Shown piece after piece: positions 23,913-33,205 of a stretch of 64,000 nt of DNA. Made by a program: the position numbers and the translations under genes. The notes below the pieces were generated by a model. That model did not search any database, was not told the origin of the DNA, and was given only the letters and a program-made list of their open reading frames with translations. The stretch comes from Nocardioides sp. InS609-2 (GTDB lineage Bacteria > Actinomycetota > Actinomycetes > Propionibacteriales > Nocardioidaceae), in assembly GCF_023208195.1 (NCBI RefSeq), contig NZ_CP060034.1, positions 3,534,001 through 3,598,000 of the forward strand. The letters are read 5' to 3'. Every line of letters begins with the position of its first letter. Position 1 is the stretch's first letter.

Positions 23913-25051
23913 GCCGGGTCCTGCTGGTGAGCCACGAGGCATCGCGCACGGGGGCGCCGCGGATCGCTGCGCTCGTCGCCCACTGCCTGGTCGAGCAGGG
24001 CCACGACGTCAGGGTGGTGTCCCAGCGGCCGGGACCCCTCCTGCCCGACTTCGCCCACGTGGCGCCGACGCGTGTCGAGCCGCTCTGGCGCGTCCGACGC
24101 CGGCTGTGGTCACGCCCGGGGAGGTTCCGGGACCCCGTGGCCAGGCTGCTGGAGCTCACTGTCGCGCTCGTGACCGTCCTGATGGCTCGACCCGACATCG
24201 TCTACGTCAACTCGTCGTCGGCTGCGGCGTACGTCCGCGTCGGTCGCCTGCTGGGACACCCGGTGGTGCTGCACGTGCACGAGTCCGGCGAGGTCCTGGG
24301 TGGGTTCCTGGGGCGCGTGGGGATCCGCGGTCTGCCTGCGCCTGACGTGCTGCTGGTGGCCTGTTCGCCAAGTGTGGAGGGCGACCTTCTCGATGCCGGG
24401 GCCGCAGACGTCCACCTGCTGCTATCCATCCCAGACGAACACCTCATCCGCCGCCTCACGGCCGGTCCTGCCGAGGCGAGGGACGGTCACGAGGTCGTGG
24501 TCGGCAGCTGCGGAGCGGTGGAGCACCGCAAGGGCGTCGACCTCTGGCTGCGTGCCGCGCGCAGCGCGATCGCCGGCGAGGGTGGCGCGCGGCTGCGCTT
24601 CGTCTGGGTCGGCGACGGCGATCCGCCGGTCGAGGCCGCCGGTCAGCCGCAGGTCGAGTTCGCGGGAGCGTCGGCCAACCCGTACGCCGCCATGCGCGGC
24701 TTCGACATCATGACCCTGCCGTCGCGCGACGACCCGTTTCCGCTGGTGGTGATGGAGGCGATGATGCTGGCGAAGCCGGTCGTGGCCTTCGACGTCGGGG
24801 GTGTGGCTCACCAGCTCGGTGACACGGGCGTGCTGGTCGAGGCGGGCGACGTCGAGGCCTTCGCGCGCAGCGTGGGCGATCTGGCCGCAGATCCCGCACG
24901 TCGTGCGTCCCTGGGGCGCGCGGCCCGGAGACGGGCCGAGCAGCTCTTCTCCCGTGCCGCCTTCACAGCGGGCCTCACGGCCGTGATCCGGCAGGCACCA
25001 CTCGGTGGCCGACAACGACTTCGCCATGACCCGTCTGGAGGCCCCGCGTGA
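23909..25051 (+). CDS. Glycosyltransferase family 4
   Basis: 380 aa. The N-terminal GT-B domain begins VLLVSHEASRTGAPRIAALV, a pattern shared with GT4 enzymes acting on surface glycans. The C-terminal nucleotide-sugar domain carries VGSCGAVEHRKGVDLWLRA and the E-x7-type motif DDPFPLVVMEAMMLAKPVVA followed by DVGG. ATGA overlap at the start and GTGA overlap at the end place it in the coupled operon. Donor and linkage are unknown. Confidence 0.88.
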   Translation: MSRVLLVSHEASRTGAPRIAALVAHCLVEQGHDVRVVSQRPGPLLPDFAHVAPTRVEPLWRVRRRLWSRPGRFRDPVARLLELTVALVTVLMARPDIVYVNSSSAAAYVRVGRLLGHPVVLHVHESGEVLGGFLGRVGIRGLPAPDVLLVACSPSVEGDLLDAGAADVHLLLSIPDEHLIRRLTAGPAEARDGHEVVVGSCGAVEHRKGVDLWLRAARSAIAGEGGARLRFVWVGDGDPPVEAAGQPQVEFAGASANPYAAMRGFDIMTLPSRDDPFPLVVMEAMMLAKPVVAFDVGGVAHQLGDTGVLVEAGDVEAFARSVGDLAADPARRASLGRAARRRAEQLFSRAAFTAGLTAVIRQAPLGGRQRLRHDPSGGPA

Positions 25052-26391
25052 CCGGCGGCGCACACGTCCTGATCATCGTGCAGAACCTGCCCGTGCCTCT
25101 CGACCGGCGGGTCTGGCTCGAGTGCCTGGCCCTGCGGGCGCGAGGCTACGACGTCAGCGTGATCTGCCCGAAGGGACCGGACGACCCGGCCCGGCAGGTC
25201 ATCGAGGGCGTCCACGTCTACAAGTACGCTCCCACCCCCGAGGCATCGGGCCTGGCGGGCTACGCCCTGGAGTTCATCTACTCCTGGCTGCGCACGGCCT
25301 GGCTGTCCCTGCGGGTCTGGCGCAGGCAGCGCTTCGACGTCCTACAGGCCTGCAACCCGCCCGACACCTACTGGCTGCTCGCCCGTCTCTGGCGACGTCG
25401 TGGAGTGCGATTCCTCTTCGACCACCACGACCTGAACCCGGAGCTGTTCCTGTCGCGGTTCGGCCAGCCCTCCGGGTTGCGTGAGCGCCTCGAGCTGCGG
25501 GCGCTCACCTGGCTCGAGCGGCGCACCTTCCGCACGGCCGACCGCGTGACGTCGACCAACGAGTCCTACCGCCAGGTGGCGATCCACAGGGGCGGCCTCG
25601 ACCCGCGGCACGTCACCGTGGTGCGCAGTGGTCCTGACACGCGCCAGATGCGGCCGGTCCTCGCGACCCCCACCGCGCCGGCCGAGCGGGAGACCTTCAC
25701 ACTCGCCTACGTCGGGATCATGGGGCCTCAAGATGGCGTCGACACGGTCCTCCACGTCATGGACGAGCTCGTGCACCGGCGCGGCCGCACCGACGTTCGG
25801 GCCGTGCTGATGGGCTTCGGTGACTGCCTCGCCGCCCTGCGGCGCGAGTGCAGCGAGCTCGGCCTCGACGACGTGGTCGAGTTCACCGGACGCGTCGACA
25901 AGGTGGCGATGGCGGGTCACCTGAGCAACGCCGACATCGGTGTGTGCCCCGACCTCAAGTCGCCGCTCAACGACGTCTCGACGATGAACAAGACCATGGA
26001 GTACATGGCCTACTGCCTTCCCTCGGTCTCGTTCGACCTTGTCGAGACCAGGGTCAGCGGTGCCGACACGGTCCTGTACGTCGACTCGGGAAACCTCACC
26101 GCGTTCTGCGACGCCGTCGAGCGGCTGCTCGACGACGACGACCTGCGTGCCGACATGGGCCTGCGAGCCCGGCGTCGGGTTGCCGAGCAGCTCGACTGGA
26201 AGGCCCAGGCCACGTCGTACGTCAGGGTCATCGACGAGCTGAGTGGCCTGGCGACGGTCGCCACGGCGGCCCCGGCGGAGGAGACGTCTCACGACGAGCT
26301 GGGCCGTGCGTACGTCGACTTGTACGACGATGTCGCCCTGGCGTCGTACGTCCGGAACCGTTCGCGAGTGCCTTCGCAGGACGCCGGATGA
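25048..26391 (+). CDS. Glycosyltransferase family 4
   Basis: 447 aa. It starts MTGGAHVLIIVQNLPVPLDR from GTG 25048, overlapping the previous stop. The DHHDLNPELFLSRFG segment and ERRTFRTADRVTSTNESYR are characteristic of a GT4 subgroup in actinobacterial and cyanobacterial polysaccharide clusters. The C-terminal domain has FTLAYVGIMGPQDGVDTVL and MNKTMEYMAYCLPSVSF, the modified E-x7-E region. It has about 40 C-terminal residues beyond the fold. The acceptor is unknown. Confidence 0.9.
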   Translation: MTGGAHVLIIVQNLPVPLDRRVWLECLALRARGYDVSVICPKGPDDPARQVIEGVHVYKYAPTPEASGLAGYALEFIYSWLRTAWLSLRVWRRQRFDVLQACNPPDTYWLLARLWRRRGVRFLFDHHDLNPELFLSRFGQPSGLRERLELRALTWLERRTFRTADRVTSTNESYRQVAIHRGGLDPRHVTVVRSGPDTRQMRPVLATPTAPAERETFTLAYVGIMGPQDGVDTVLHVMDELVHRRGRTDVRAVLMGFGDCLAALRRECSELGLDDVVEFTGRVDKVAMAGHLSNADIGVCPDLKSPLNDVSTMNKTMEYMAYCLPSVSFDLVETRVSGADTVLYVDSGNLTAFCDAVERLLDDDDLRADMGLRARRRVAEQLDWKAQATSYVRVIDELSGLATVATAAPAEETSHDELGRAYVDLYDDVALASYVRNRSRVPSQDAG

Positions 26392-27569
26392 GAGGCGTCG
26401 GCGTGGTCCTCTTCTCGGCGCAGGACTACTGGTACCACAACCGCGCGCACTCCGACGTCCAGCTGGCCCGCGCGCTGTCGATCGACCGCCCGGTGCTCCT
26501 CGTCAACAGCCTGGGCATGCGGATGCCAAGGCGCGGGACCACCAGCCAGCCGCTGCGCCGGGTCGCACGCAAGGTCGGCAGCACCCTCCGGGCACTGCGC
26601 CGACCTGAGCCCGCCTTCCCGAAGCTGTACGTGATGACGCCGGTCAGTGTGCCGGTGTTCGCCAATCCGCGCCTGAGCCGTCTCAACGCCCTGTCGGTGC
26701 GGCTTCAGGTGCGGGTTGCGTCGCGGCTCGTCGGCATCCGCGTCCCCGACGTCCTCATCACGCTCCCGACCGCCTGGGAGGTCGCGCGCCGTCTCCGGAC
26801 GCGCACCGTGGTGGTCAACCGCTCCGACCGCTACTCCGCCCTGCCCGAGGCCGACACGACACTCATCGCCGGCCTCGAGGCGTCGATGCTCGAGGCGTGC
26901 GACGCGGCGGTCTACGTCAGCCGGGAGCTGATGGCGGACGAGCAGCCACTGGTGTCGGCGGGCTCGGGGCGCGCCCTCTTTCTGGGCCACGGTGTCGATC
27001 TCGACCACTTCGCTCCCCAGCCCGGGGGCGCGGAGCCGGCCGACCTCGCGCCGGTGCCGCACCCGCGCGTCGGGTTCTTCGGTGGCATCGACGACTACGT
27101 CGTCGACCTCGACCTCATCAGCCGCCTCGCGGTCGAGCTCCCCGACGTCTCTGTCGTGCTCGTGGGGGCGGCCACCTGTCCCCTCGACGAGCTCGTCGCG
27201 CTGCCCAACGTCCACTGGCTCGGGATGAAGCCGTACGCCGAGATCCCGGCCTACGGCGCGGGTTTCGACGTTGCTCTCATGCCGTGGCTCCAGAACGACT
27301 GGATCCGCTTCTGCAACCCGATCAAGACCAAGGAGTACCTCGCACTCGGCCTGCCGGTAGTGACCACGCCCTACCCGGAGGCGGAGGCACATGCCGACGT
27401 CATGGCCGTCTCTGGCTCCTCCGACCACTTCGTCGCCCTCGTGCGCGAGGCCGTCGACGGCCACCCGGCAGGCACCCCCGAGCTTCGTCGAGCGGCAGTC
27501 GCTGGTGACTCCTGGGACGCTCGGGCAGACGTGCTCCGCGCGATCCTCGACCAGCAGGAGGTGGGCTGA
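26388..27569 (+). CDS. Glycosyltransferase (GT4/GT1-like)
   Basis: 393 aa from ATG 26388, overlapping the upstream stop. It begins MRGVGVVLFSAQDYWYHNRA; the SAQDYWYHNRAHSDVQLAR pattern is found in a group of polysaccharide-locus glycosyltransferases. The C-terminal domain has PRVGFFGGIDDYVVDLDLI, NVHWLGMKPYAEIPAY and NPIKTKEYLALGLPVVTT, the nucleotide-sugar site. No membrane segment. The stop overlaps the asparagine synthase start (TGATG), so it belongs to the same transcript. Confidence 0.86.
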   Translation: MRGVGVVLFSAQDYWYHNRAHSDVQLARALSIDRPVLLVNSLGMRMPRRGTTSQPLRRVARKVGSTLRALRRPEPAFPKLYVMTPVSVPVFANPRLSRLNALSVRLQVRVASRLVGIRVPDVLITLPTAWEVARRLRTRTVVVNRSDRYSALPEADTTLIAGLEASMLEACDAAVYVSRELMADEQPLVSAGSGRALFLGHGVDLDHFAPQPGGAEPADLAPVPHPRVGFFGGIDDYVVDLDLISRLAVELPDVSVVLVGAATCPLDELVALPNVHWLGMKPYAEIPAYGAGFDVALMPWLQNDWIRFCNPIKTKEYLALGLPVVTTPYPEAEAHADVMAVSGSSDHFVALVREAVDGHPAGTPELRRAAVAGDSWDARADVLRAILDQQEVG

Positions 27570-29428
27570 TGTGTGGCGTCGCCGGCATCCGGCGCTTCGA
27601 CGACCAACGGGTCGACGAGGCCGCGCTTCGACGGATGATGCACGTGCTCGCGCACCGCGGGCCCGACGACGAGGGTTTCCTCATCGAGGGTCCGGTCGGC
27701 ATTGCCCACACCCGGTTGTCGATCATCGACCTGGAGGGCTCGCCGCAACCGATGCAGACCCCCGACCAGCGCTACACGCTGACGTTCAACGGCGAGATCT
27801 TCAACTACCGCGAGCTGCGTCAGGGCAGTGACTACCCGTTCACGACCAGCGGAGACACCGAGGTCGTGTTGGCCACCGTGGCCCGGCACGGGCCGCACGC
27901 CGCGAGCCGTTTCGTCGGACAGTTCGCGTTCGGCATGTTCGACCGTCACACCGGTCGCACGTGGCTGGTCCGCGACCGCGTGGGAGTGCTCCCTCTCTAC
28001 TACTACCTCGATGCGCAGCAGCTCGTCTTCGGCTCCGAGATCAAGGCACTGCTAGAGGTGCTCGGCGACCGGGTCGCCCTCGACGAGACGCAGCTGCGCG
28101 GCTACCTCAAGGCGCGCGCCATACACGCGCCCAACACGCTGTTCAAGGGCATCCGCAAGGTGCCGCCGGGCCATGTCGTGGAGGTGTCCGCTCGCGGCGA
28201 GGTGACCGTCAGACCCTACTGGCGCCTCCCCGATCCTGACGACCTCGAGCCGTGCTCGCCCGGGCAGGCGATCGACCTCGTCGAGGACACCTTGAAGCAG
28301 GCCATCGACTCCGCCCTCGTCGCCGACGTACCCGTGGGTGCCTATCTGTCCGGGGGAGTCGACAGCAGCTTGATCGTCGCGCTCGCCGACGGCGCGCGCC
28401 GCAGGGCGGGCAGCACCGGCCCCATCGCCACCTTCACGGCCGACTTCGGCGACCCGCGGGTCGACGAGACACCACACTCCGACCTGGTCAGCAGTGTGTT
28501 CCGCACCGACCATCACCGCGTGCGGATCCAGCCCGGCGACTTCCGCGGCATGTGGGAGCACCTGACCTGGCATCGGGACGCTCCGGTGAGCGAGCCTGCT
28601 GACATCGCCGTGGCCCAGCTCGCCAAGGCAGCTCGGCAGCACGTGAAGGTCGTGCTGTCCGGTGAGGGCAGTGACGAGCTGTTCGGCGGCTACCCGAAGT
28701 ACCGGTACGCCGGCGCCACGACGCTGGCCAACCGTCTCCCGGCGCGGGTGCGCGGCCGCGGGATGCGCACGCTCGAGCGGGCCCTGCCGTCGAGCCGGGG
28801 GAAGCTGCGGATCGCGGTGCGTGCGCTCGCCGCGCAGCCTCACGCGCGCATGGAGGACTGGTTCGCACCGTTCACCGACTACGAGATCGATGCTCTGCTC
28901 GGCGAGCGCAGCCCTGCCGTACGCCGCGACGTGCCCCATCGCGACGCGATCGACCTGATGGGTCGGATGGACCTGGACACTTGGCTGCCCGACAACCTGC
29001 TCGAGCGCGGCGACCGGATGTCGATGGCATCTTCTCTCGAGCTGCGTCCGCCGTTCCTGGACCACCGCCTGGTTGACCTGGCCTTCCGCCTGCCGAGCTC
29101 GGTGAAGGTGCGCGAGGGGCAGACGAAGTGGGTGCTGAAGCAGGTGGCGCTGCGCCATGTGCCGGAGCAGATCGTGTTCCGGCCCAAGGTCGGCTTCCGG
29201 GTGCCGATCGACGCATGGTTCCGCGGGGAGCTGCAGGAGCTCGCTCGTGACCTGCTGCGTGGACCCGACAGTCTCGTCGATTCGCTCATGGATGCGCGGG
29301 TCGTGGGCGGCATCCTCGACGACCATGCCCGAGGCCGTCGCGACGAGGAGATCCGTATCTGGACCCTGCTGTCGCTAGAGGTCTGGGGCCGGCGATTCCT
29401 GGGGTCCCGGGCTGCCACGGCAACCTGA
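27569..29428 (+). CDS. asnB: Asparagine synthase (glutamine-hydrolysing) homologue in the polysaccharide operon
   Basis: 619 aa. The N-terminal Ntn glutaminase domain has the catalytic Cys2 (MCGVAGIRRF), HRGPDDEG and FNGEIFNYREL. The C-terminal synthetase domain has the ATP pyrophosphatase loop YLSGGVDSSLIVAL near residue 258 and SGEGSDELFGGYPKY. All key residues are present, so it should be able to transfer glutamine nitrogen to a carboxylate. AsnB homologues in O-antigen loci (such as WbpS) are linked to uronamide formation, so amidation of a uronic acid in this polymer is a reasonable inference; a general asparagine synthase is the alternative. It is the last gene of the coupled operon. 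Confidence 0.9.
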   Translation: MCGVAGIRRFDDQRVDEAALRRMMHVLAHRGPDDEGFLIEGPVGIAHTRLSIIDLEGSPQPMQTPDQRYTLTFNGEIFNYRELRQGSDYPFTTSGDTEVVLATVARHGPHAASRFVGQFAFGMFDRHTGRTWLVRDRVGVLPLYYYLDAQQLVFGSEIKALLEVLGDRVALDETQLRGYLKARAIHAPNTLFKGIRKVPPGHVVEVSARGEVTVRPYWRLPDPDDLEPCSPGQAIDLVEDTLKQAIDSALVADVPVGAYLSGGVDSSLIVALADGARRRAGSTGPIATFTADFGDPRVDETPHSDLVSSVFRTDHHRVRIQPGDFRGMWEHLTWHRDAPVSEPADIAVAQLAKAARQHVKVVLSGEGSDELFGGYPKYRYAGATTLANRLPARVRGRGMRTLERALPSSRGKLRIAVRALAAQPHARMEDWFAPFTDYEIDALLGERSPAVRRDVPHRDAIDLMGRMDLDTWLPDNLLERGDRMSMASSLELRPPFLDHRLVDLAFRLPSSVKVREGQTKWVLKQVALRHVPEQIVFRPKVGFRVPIDAWFRGELQELARDLLRGPDSLVDSLMDARVVGGILDDHARGRRDEEIRIWTLLSLEVWGRRFLGSRAATAT

Positions 29429-29928
29429 CCCCCGCTTCTCGCGCCGACACGCCGTTCGAACTGTGTTCTACATCACATTGAAGGGTGTTACGCATGTGGC
29501 TTCGTGGAGTTGCTGGGGTTCAGGTGCTGCAGGTGCTTGACAGGTGCCGAGTGAATGCCTATTCCTGCGCGACCTGGTCGGTTTGTCCCCGCTGGCCCGA
29601 TTCGTACCTCCCGAGGGGCGCTGTTACGTTCTTGTGGACCCGCTTGACCGGACCTTTTGCCGGTCGCTGCGGGTCAGTGAAACGGTGTCTTTCGCTGTCA
29701 GAGACGGCGTTCGACGGCTCGGCGCCGGGTCTCGAAGATCCGAGTGTCGGCAATAAGCCATGGCGCGTTTCGAACGCCCACCGTGTACCGGGTTGTCGGG
29801 GGGATTTCCCGCACAACGTCGCATACGTCCTCGCTCAGCCCAACCGGTGCTGGGCGCTGTCGGGCGCGCCGTAGCGGAGTCGCAACCCGAGTGATGCCCT
29901 TGTAAGAACAACTCGGAAATGGAAATCG
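29429..29928. other. 500-bp intergenic region, AT-richer than its surroundings
   Basis: No convincing gene. It has three CAGGTG units near 29521-29550, a GACCGG/CCGGTC stem around a CTTTT-containing loop near 29646-29666, and an imperfect GTTGT-CGGG/CCCG-ACAAC stem near 29800-29820. The lower GC and lack of coding composition suggest a regulatory or acquired segment. It would hold the promoter of the first beta-helix gene, but I could not match a known riboswitch. Confidence 0.5.
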
Positions 29929-31473
29929 ATGTCCCCCATCCCCTCGCACAGACGACTGCCACGACCAAGAATGTCCAGGATCCTTGGCGCCGCTGTCGCA
30001 CTCACCGCACTGATCGGCCTGCCGGTCCTCGTCTCGAACACGGCACTGAACCCGGTGGCCAACTCGACGGCATACGGCATGTGGTCCGACTCCGTCGTGC
30101 CTGCTGTCCCGGCAGAGAACGACGACGACTCGGTCACGCTCGGCGTCGAGTTCACCACCTCGACCCCTGGAGCCGTCACCGGCATCCAGTTCTACGGCGA
30201 CTCCGCGAACCGCGGCCCGCACACCGGCCAGCTGTGGAGCGACACCGGTAGCCGCCTCGCCTCGGTGACCTTCCCCGCTTCCTCGGATGCAGGCTGGCAG
30301 ACCGCGAGCTTCTCCCAGCCGGTCGAGATCCAGCCCGGAGTCAACTACACCGCGTCCTACCTGGCGCCCAACGGCAACTACGCCATCCAGGAGCACGCCT
30401 TCGATCACAACGAGACCTTGAGCACCGAGGCCCTCACTGCGCTGCGCGGCACGTATGCGTACGGCGGCAGTAGCAGCCGCCCGACCAGCACGTGGCACGG
30501 CTCGAACTACTACGTAGATGTGGTCTTCCAGCCCAAGGGCTCGACCAAGTCGGCTCCTACGACGTCGGCTCCTACGACGTCGGCTCCTACGACGTCGGCT
30601 CCTACGACGTCGGCTCCTACGACGTCGGCTCCTACGACGTCGGCTCCTACGACGTCGGCTCCTACGACGTCGGCTCCCACGACGTCGGCTCCGGCTAGTG
30701 GCGCATTCCCGAACGCGTCGAACACAGGCGTGCCCGACGGTGTGACGCTGTCGGCCTACGGCGGCCCGATGACCATCACGAGCGCCGGCACCGTGATCGA
30801 CGCCAAGCAGGTCAACGGCACCCTGACCATCCAGGCGCCCAACGTGACCGTTACGCGGAGCAAGGTCAACGGCACGGTCTACATCGAGAACAACGGTTCA
30901 CTCACGATGTCCGACTCCACCGTTGACGGGGGTACCTCGTCGAACTCGGCTGTCGGCCAGTACAACCTGACCCTCCGTCGCGTCGAGATTGTCGGGGCGC
31001 GAGCCTCGGTGGGCTGCGCCGGCAACTGTGACATCCAGGACTCCTGGATCCATGGCCAGTACATGCAGCCGGGCAGCGACTGGCACGGTGACGGGTTTCT
31101 GTCCAACGGTGGTAACAACATGACGTTGCGCCACAACACGATGGCGTGCGACTCCCAGGTGAGCGGCAATGGTGGCGCGTGCTCGGCAGCTCTGGCCGCC
31201 TACGGCGACTTTGAGCCGATCACGAACATGACCGTGGACAACAACCTGCTCGTGTCGAGCCCGGCCGGTTACTGCATGTACGCCGGGTACGACCCGGCCA
31301 AGCCGTACGGCATGGCCGCGGCGAACGTGACGGTGACGAACAACGTCTTCGCTCGCGGCACCAGCGGCAAGTGTGCCGTCTACGGACCGGTGACGGCTGT
31401 CGCGCCGTCCGGTAACGGCAACGTGTTCAGCGGCAACGTCTGGGACGACGGCGGCGCTGTCCCTGCCGGCTGA
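29929..31473 (+). CDS. Secreted beta-helix protein A: DUF4082, (SAPTT)9 linker, right-handed beta-helix
   Basis: 514 aa. A basic N-terminus and hydrophobic stretch (ILGAAVALTALIGLPVLVS) act as export signal. Residues about 50-205 form a DUF4082 module (VTGIQFYGDSANRGPHTGQL then WSDTG, DAGWQTASF, NYYVDVVFQ). A linker of nine SAPTT repeats follows. From FPNASNTGVP to the end is a beta-helix domain of about 250 residues with NGTLTIQAPNVTVTRSKVNG rungs, the DSWIHGQYMQPGSDWHGDGF motif and six cysteines in paired positions. No anchor. Binding or cleavage of polysaccharide is inference from fold and location; no lyase catalytic set can be assigned. First of four tandem paralogues. Confidence 0.88.
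   Translation: MSPIPSHRRLPRPRMSRILGAAVALTALIGLPVLVSNTALNPVANSTAYGMWSDSVVPAVPAENDDDSVTLGVEFTTSTPGAVTGIQFYGDSANRGPHTGQLWSDTGSRLASVTFPASSDAGWQTASFSQPVEIQPGVNYTASYLAPNGNYAIQEHAFDHNETLSTEALTALRGTYAYGGSSSRPTSTWHGSNYYVDVVFQPKGSTKSAPTTSAPTTSAPTTSAPTTSAPTTSAPTTSAPTTSAPTTSAPTTSAPASGAFPNASNTGVPDGVTLSAYGGPMTITSAGTVIDAKQVNGTLTIQAPNVTVTRSKVNGTVYIENNGSLTMSDSTVDGGTSSNSAVGQYNLTLRRVEIVGARASVGCAGNCDIQDSWIHGQYMQPGSDWHGDGFLSNGGNNMTLRHNTMACDSQVSGNGGACSAALAAYGDFEPITNMTVDNNLLVSSPAGYCMYAGYDPAKPYGMAAANVTVTNNVFARGTSGKCAVYGPVTAVAPSGNGNVFSGNVWDDGGAVPAG
30550..30684 (+). repeat. 15-bp tandem repeat, nine copies, encoding SAPTT
   Basis: Unit TCGGCTCCTACGACG. Eight identical copies and a ninth with one T-to-C change. DNA identity beyond what protein conservation needs shows recent slippage expansion. 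All three forward frames stay open through it, which creates spurious reading frames. Confidence 0.95.
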
Positions 31474-31494
31474 CGGACCAACAGCTTGAAAGGC

Positions 31495-31534
31495 GCCGGG
31501 TGGTGATCGGGATGGTCCCGGATCACCGCCCGGC
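31495..31534 (+). terminator. Strong stem-loop after beta-helix gene A
   Basis: GCCGGG-T-GGTGATC-GGGA, loop TGG, TCCC-(G)-GATCACC-G-CCCGGC: about 18 pairs including one wobble, with one bulged G. It lies 22 nt after the stop at 31473. No U-tract, as is common in high-GC actinobacteria. Confidence 0.6.
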
Positions 31535-31600
31535 ACCACGCCGTGCCTCGTCCCGCGAGCGGCAACGCGAGCCGACAGGGATCTGGCGATTCCTGACGGC

Positions 31601-31616
31601 TACCCAATTTTGGGTA
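31601..31616. promoter_or_regulatory. 16-bp palindrome upstream of beta-helix gene B
   Basis: TACCCAA-TT-TTGGGTA, a perfect inverted repeat, 110 bp before the start of gene B. Its right end overlaps TACGAT, a possible -10 box (31615-31620). A near copy stands 113 bp before gene C. Confidence 0.6.
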
Positions 31617-31710
31617 CGATCCCGCACTGACGACCAGGCACCCCGTCGGTCCGGGCGCTGCCGCCCTCAGCTCCACCGGGTGCCCTGTCCCCTAGGTAAG
31701 GCCAATCCCC

Positions 31711-33090
31711 ATGATCCACCCCCGTACCTTCCAGCGTGTCCTGATGCCTGTGCTCCTCCTCGCGGCCCCGGTCGGAGTGCTTGCGGGCACACCGGCGCAG
31801 GCAGGTCCCGGTCCCGTCGGCAACTCAGAGCGAGCCTCCGCGGAGACCAAGACGGTCTACAAGGAGACGTTCGAGTCCGGCACGAAGAGTTGGTCGACCA
31901 ACGCCCGCGCCAAGCTCACCACCGTCGCTCACGGACGCAAGTCCGACCAAGCTGCACGCCTGCGCACCAGTGGTCCCGGGGCCGCGGTCGCACGCACCAG
32001 GGTCGCGGCCAGCGACGCCGTCGGCGCGAACCAGGCCGTCACCGGTTGGCTGAAGTCCACCCGCGGCACCGTCCGCGCCGCACTCGTGGTGCGCGAGGTC
32101 GAGCCCGCCACCGGGCAGCTCCTGACGTCGGCGCGCGACCGGGTCAAGGCCCGCGACAGCTGGGGTCGCGCCAAGGTCGAGGTGGTCCGCACGTCTGCCA
32201 CCTCCGTCATCAAGGTGGCGGTCCGTACCAAGCAGGGTCGCGGCGACCGCGTCCTGCTGGACGACGTGCACCTGCGGCGGACGAAGTCGACCACCACCCC
32301 GCCCCCGCCGCCGAGCAACAACCCGTTCCCGAACGCGTCGAACACGGGCGTGCCCGACATCGCACTGGCGACGTACGCCGGTCCCATGACCGTCACGACT
32401 GCCGGAGCGGTGATCGACGGCGCGCAGGTCAACGGCACGTTGACCATCAAGGCGCCCAACGTGACGATGACGCGGACCAAGGTCAACGGCACCGTCTTCA
32501 TCGAGGACAACGGTTCGCTGACGATGTCTGACTCAACCGTCGACGGCGGGAGGTCAGAGAACTCCGCGGTCGGTCAGTACAACCTGACTCTGCGTCGCGT
32601 GGAGGTCGTTGGTGCACGTGCCTCGGTGGGCTGCTCCAGCCAGTGCGACGTCCAGGACTCCTGGCTGCACGGCCAGTACATGCCCGCGGGCAGTGACTGG
32701 CACGGCGACGGGTTCCTGAGCAACGGAGGCCACGCCATGACGCTGCGCCACAACACCCTGGCCTGCGACTCCCAGCCGACGGACAACGGGGGCGCATGCT
32801 CGGCGGCCCTCGCCGCGTACGGCGACTTCGACCCGATCACGAACCTCACGGTGGACAACAACCTGTTCGTGTCGAGCCCAGCCGGGTTCTGCATGTACGC
32901 CGGCTACGACCCCGCCAAGCCGTACGGCAAGTCCGCGGCCAACGTGAAGGTGACGAACAACGTCTTCGCGCGGGGCGCCAGCGGCAAGTGCGCCGCGTTC
33001 GGTCCCGTGACCGCGGTGGCGCCATCCGGCAACGGCAACGTGTTCAGCGGCAACGTCTGGGAGAACGGCGTGGCCATCTCGGCCCCGTAG
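31711..33090 (+). CDS. Secreted beta-helix protein B: jelly-roll-like module, polyproline linker, right-handed beta-helix
   Basis: 459 aa. Signal peptide MIHPRTFQRVLMPVLLLAAP with an AQA-type cleavage site. Residues about 45-190 form a TFESGTKSWSTN-type module ending RVLLDDVHLRR, resembling carbohydrate-binding jelly-roll (CBM4/9-like) domains. A short TTTPPPPPSNN linker leads to FPNASNTGVP and the beta-helix, closely similar to genes A, C and D (QDSWLHGQYMPAGSDWHGDG) with the six conserved cysteines. The upstream region is homologous to that of gene C (palindrome plus a CGGGTGCCCTG block). The function is unknown; secreted glycan binding or processing is inferred. Confidence 0.88.
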   Translation: MIHPRTFQRVLMPVLLLAAPVGVLAGTPAQAGPGPVGNSERASAETKTVYKETFESGTKSWSTNARAKLTTVAHGRKSDQAARLRTSGPGAAVARTRVAASDAVGANQAVTGWLKSTRGTVRAALVVREVEPATGQLLTSARDRVKARDSWGRAKVEVVRTSATSVIKVAVRTKQGRGDRVLLDDVHLRRTKSTTTPPPPPSNNPFPNASNTGVPDIALATYAGPMTVTTAGAVIDGAQVNGTLTIKAPNVTMTRTKVNGTVFIEDNGSLTMSDSTVDGGRSENSAVGQYNLTLRRVEVVGARASVGCSSQCDVQDSWLHGQYMPAGSDWHGDGFLSNGGHAMTLRHNTLACDSQPTDNGGACSAALAAYGDFDPITNLTVDNNLFVSSPAGFCMYAGYDPAKPYGKSAANVKVTNNVFARGASGKCAAFGPVTAVAPSGNGNVFSGNVWENGVAISAP

Positions 33091-33205
33091 GACGGCCGGT
33101 GGTCAGCTCGCCGCAGAGCGGGTGACGATCTGCGCGGGGCGTCCTCGAGACAGGGCCTGAGGCGAGAATTCTTTACTCGCGTGATTGACCGTTCACCGGT
33201 GGGCA

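Noticed and set aside
29485..29874. 129-codon frame in the 500-bp gap
   Set aside because: No coding composition, no ribosome site, no recognisable motif.
29429..29928. c-di-GMP, c-di-AMP or cobalamin riboswitch
   Set aside because: I looked for the conserved core sequences of these classes and found no convincing match.
30550..30684. CRISPR-like repeat
   Set aside because: The 15-bp units are contiguous without spacers and encode a protein linker.
30492..30745. Frames reading (GSYDV)n, (RLLRR)n and, on the minus strand, (VGADV)n
   Set aside because: All are other readings of the 15-bp tandem repeat inside the beta-helix gene A.
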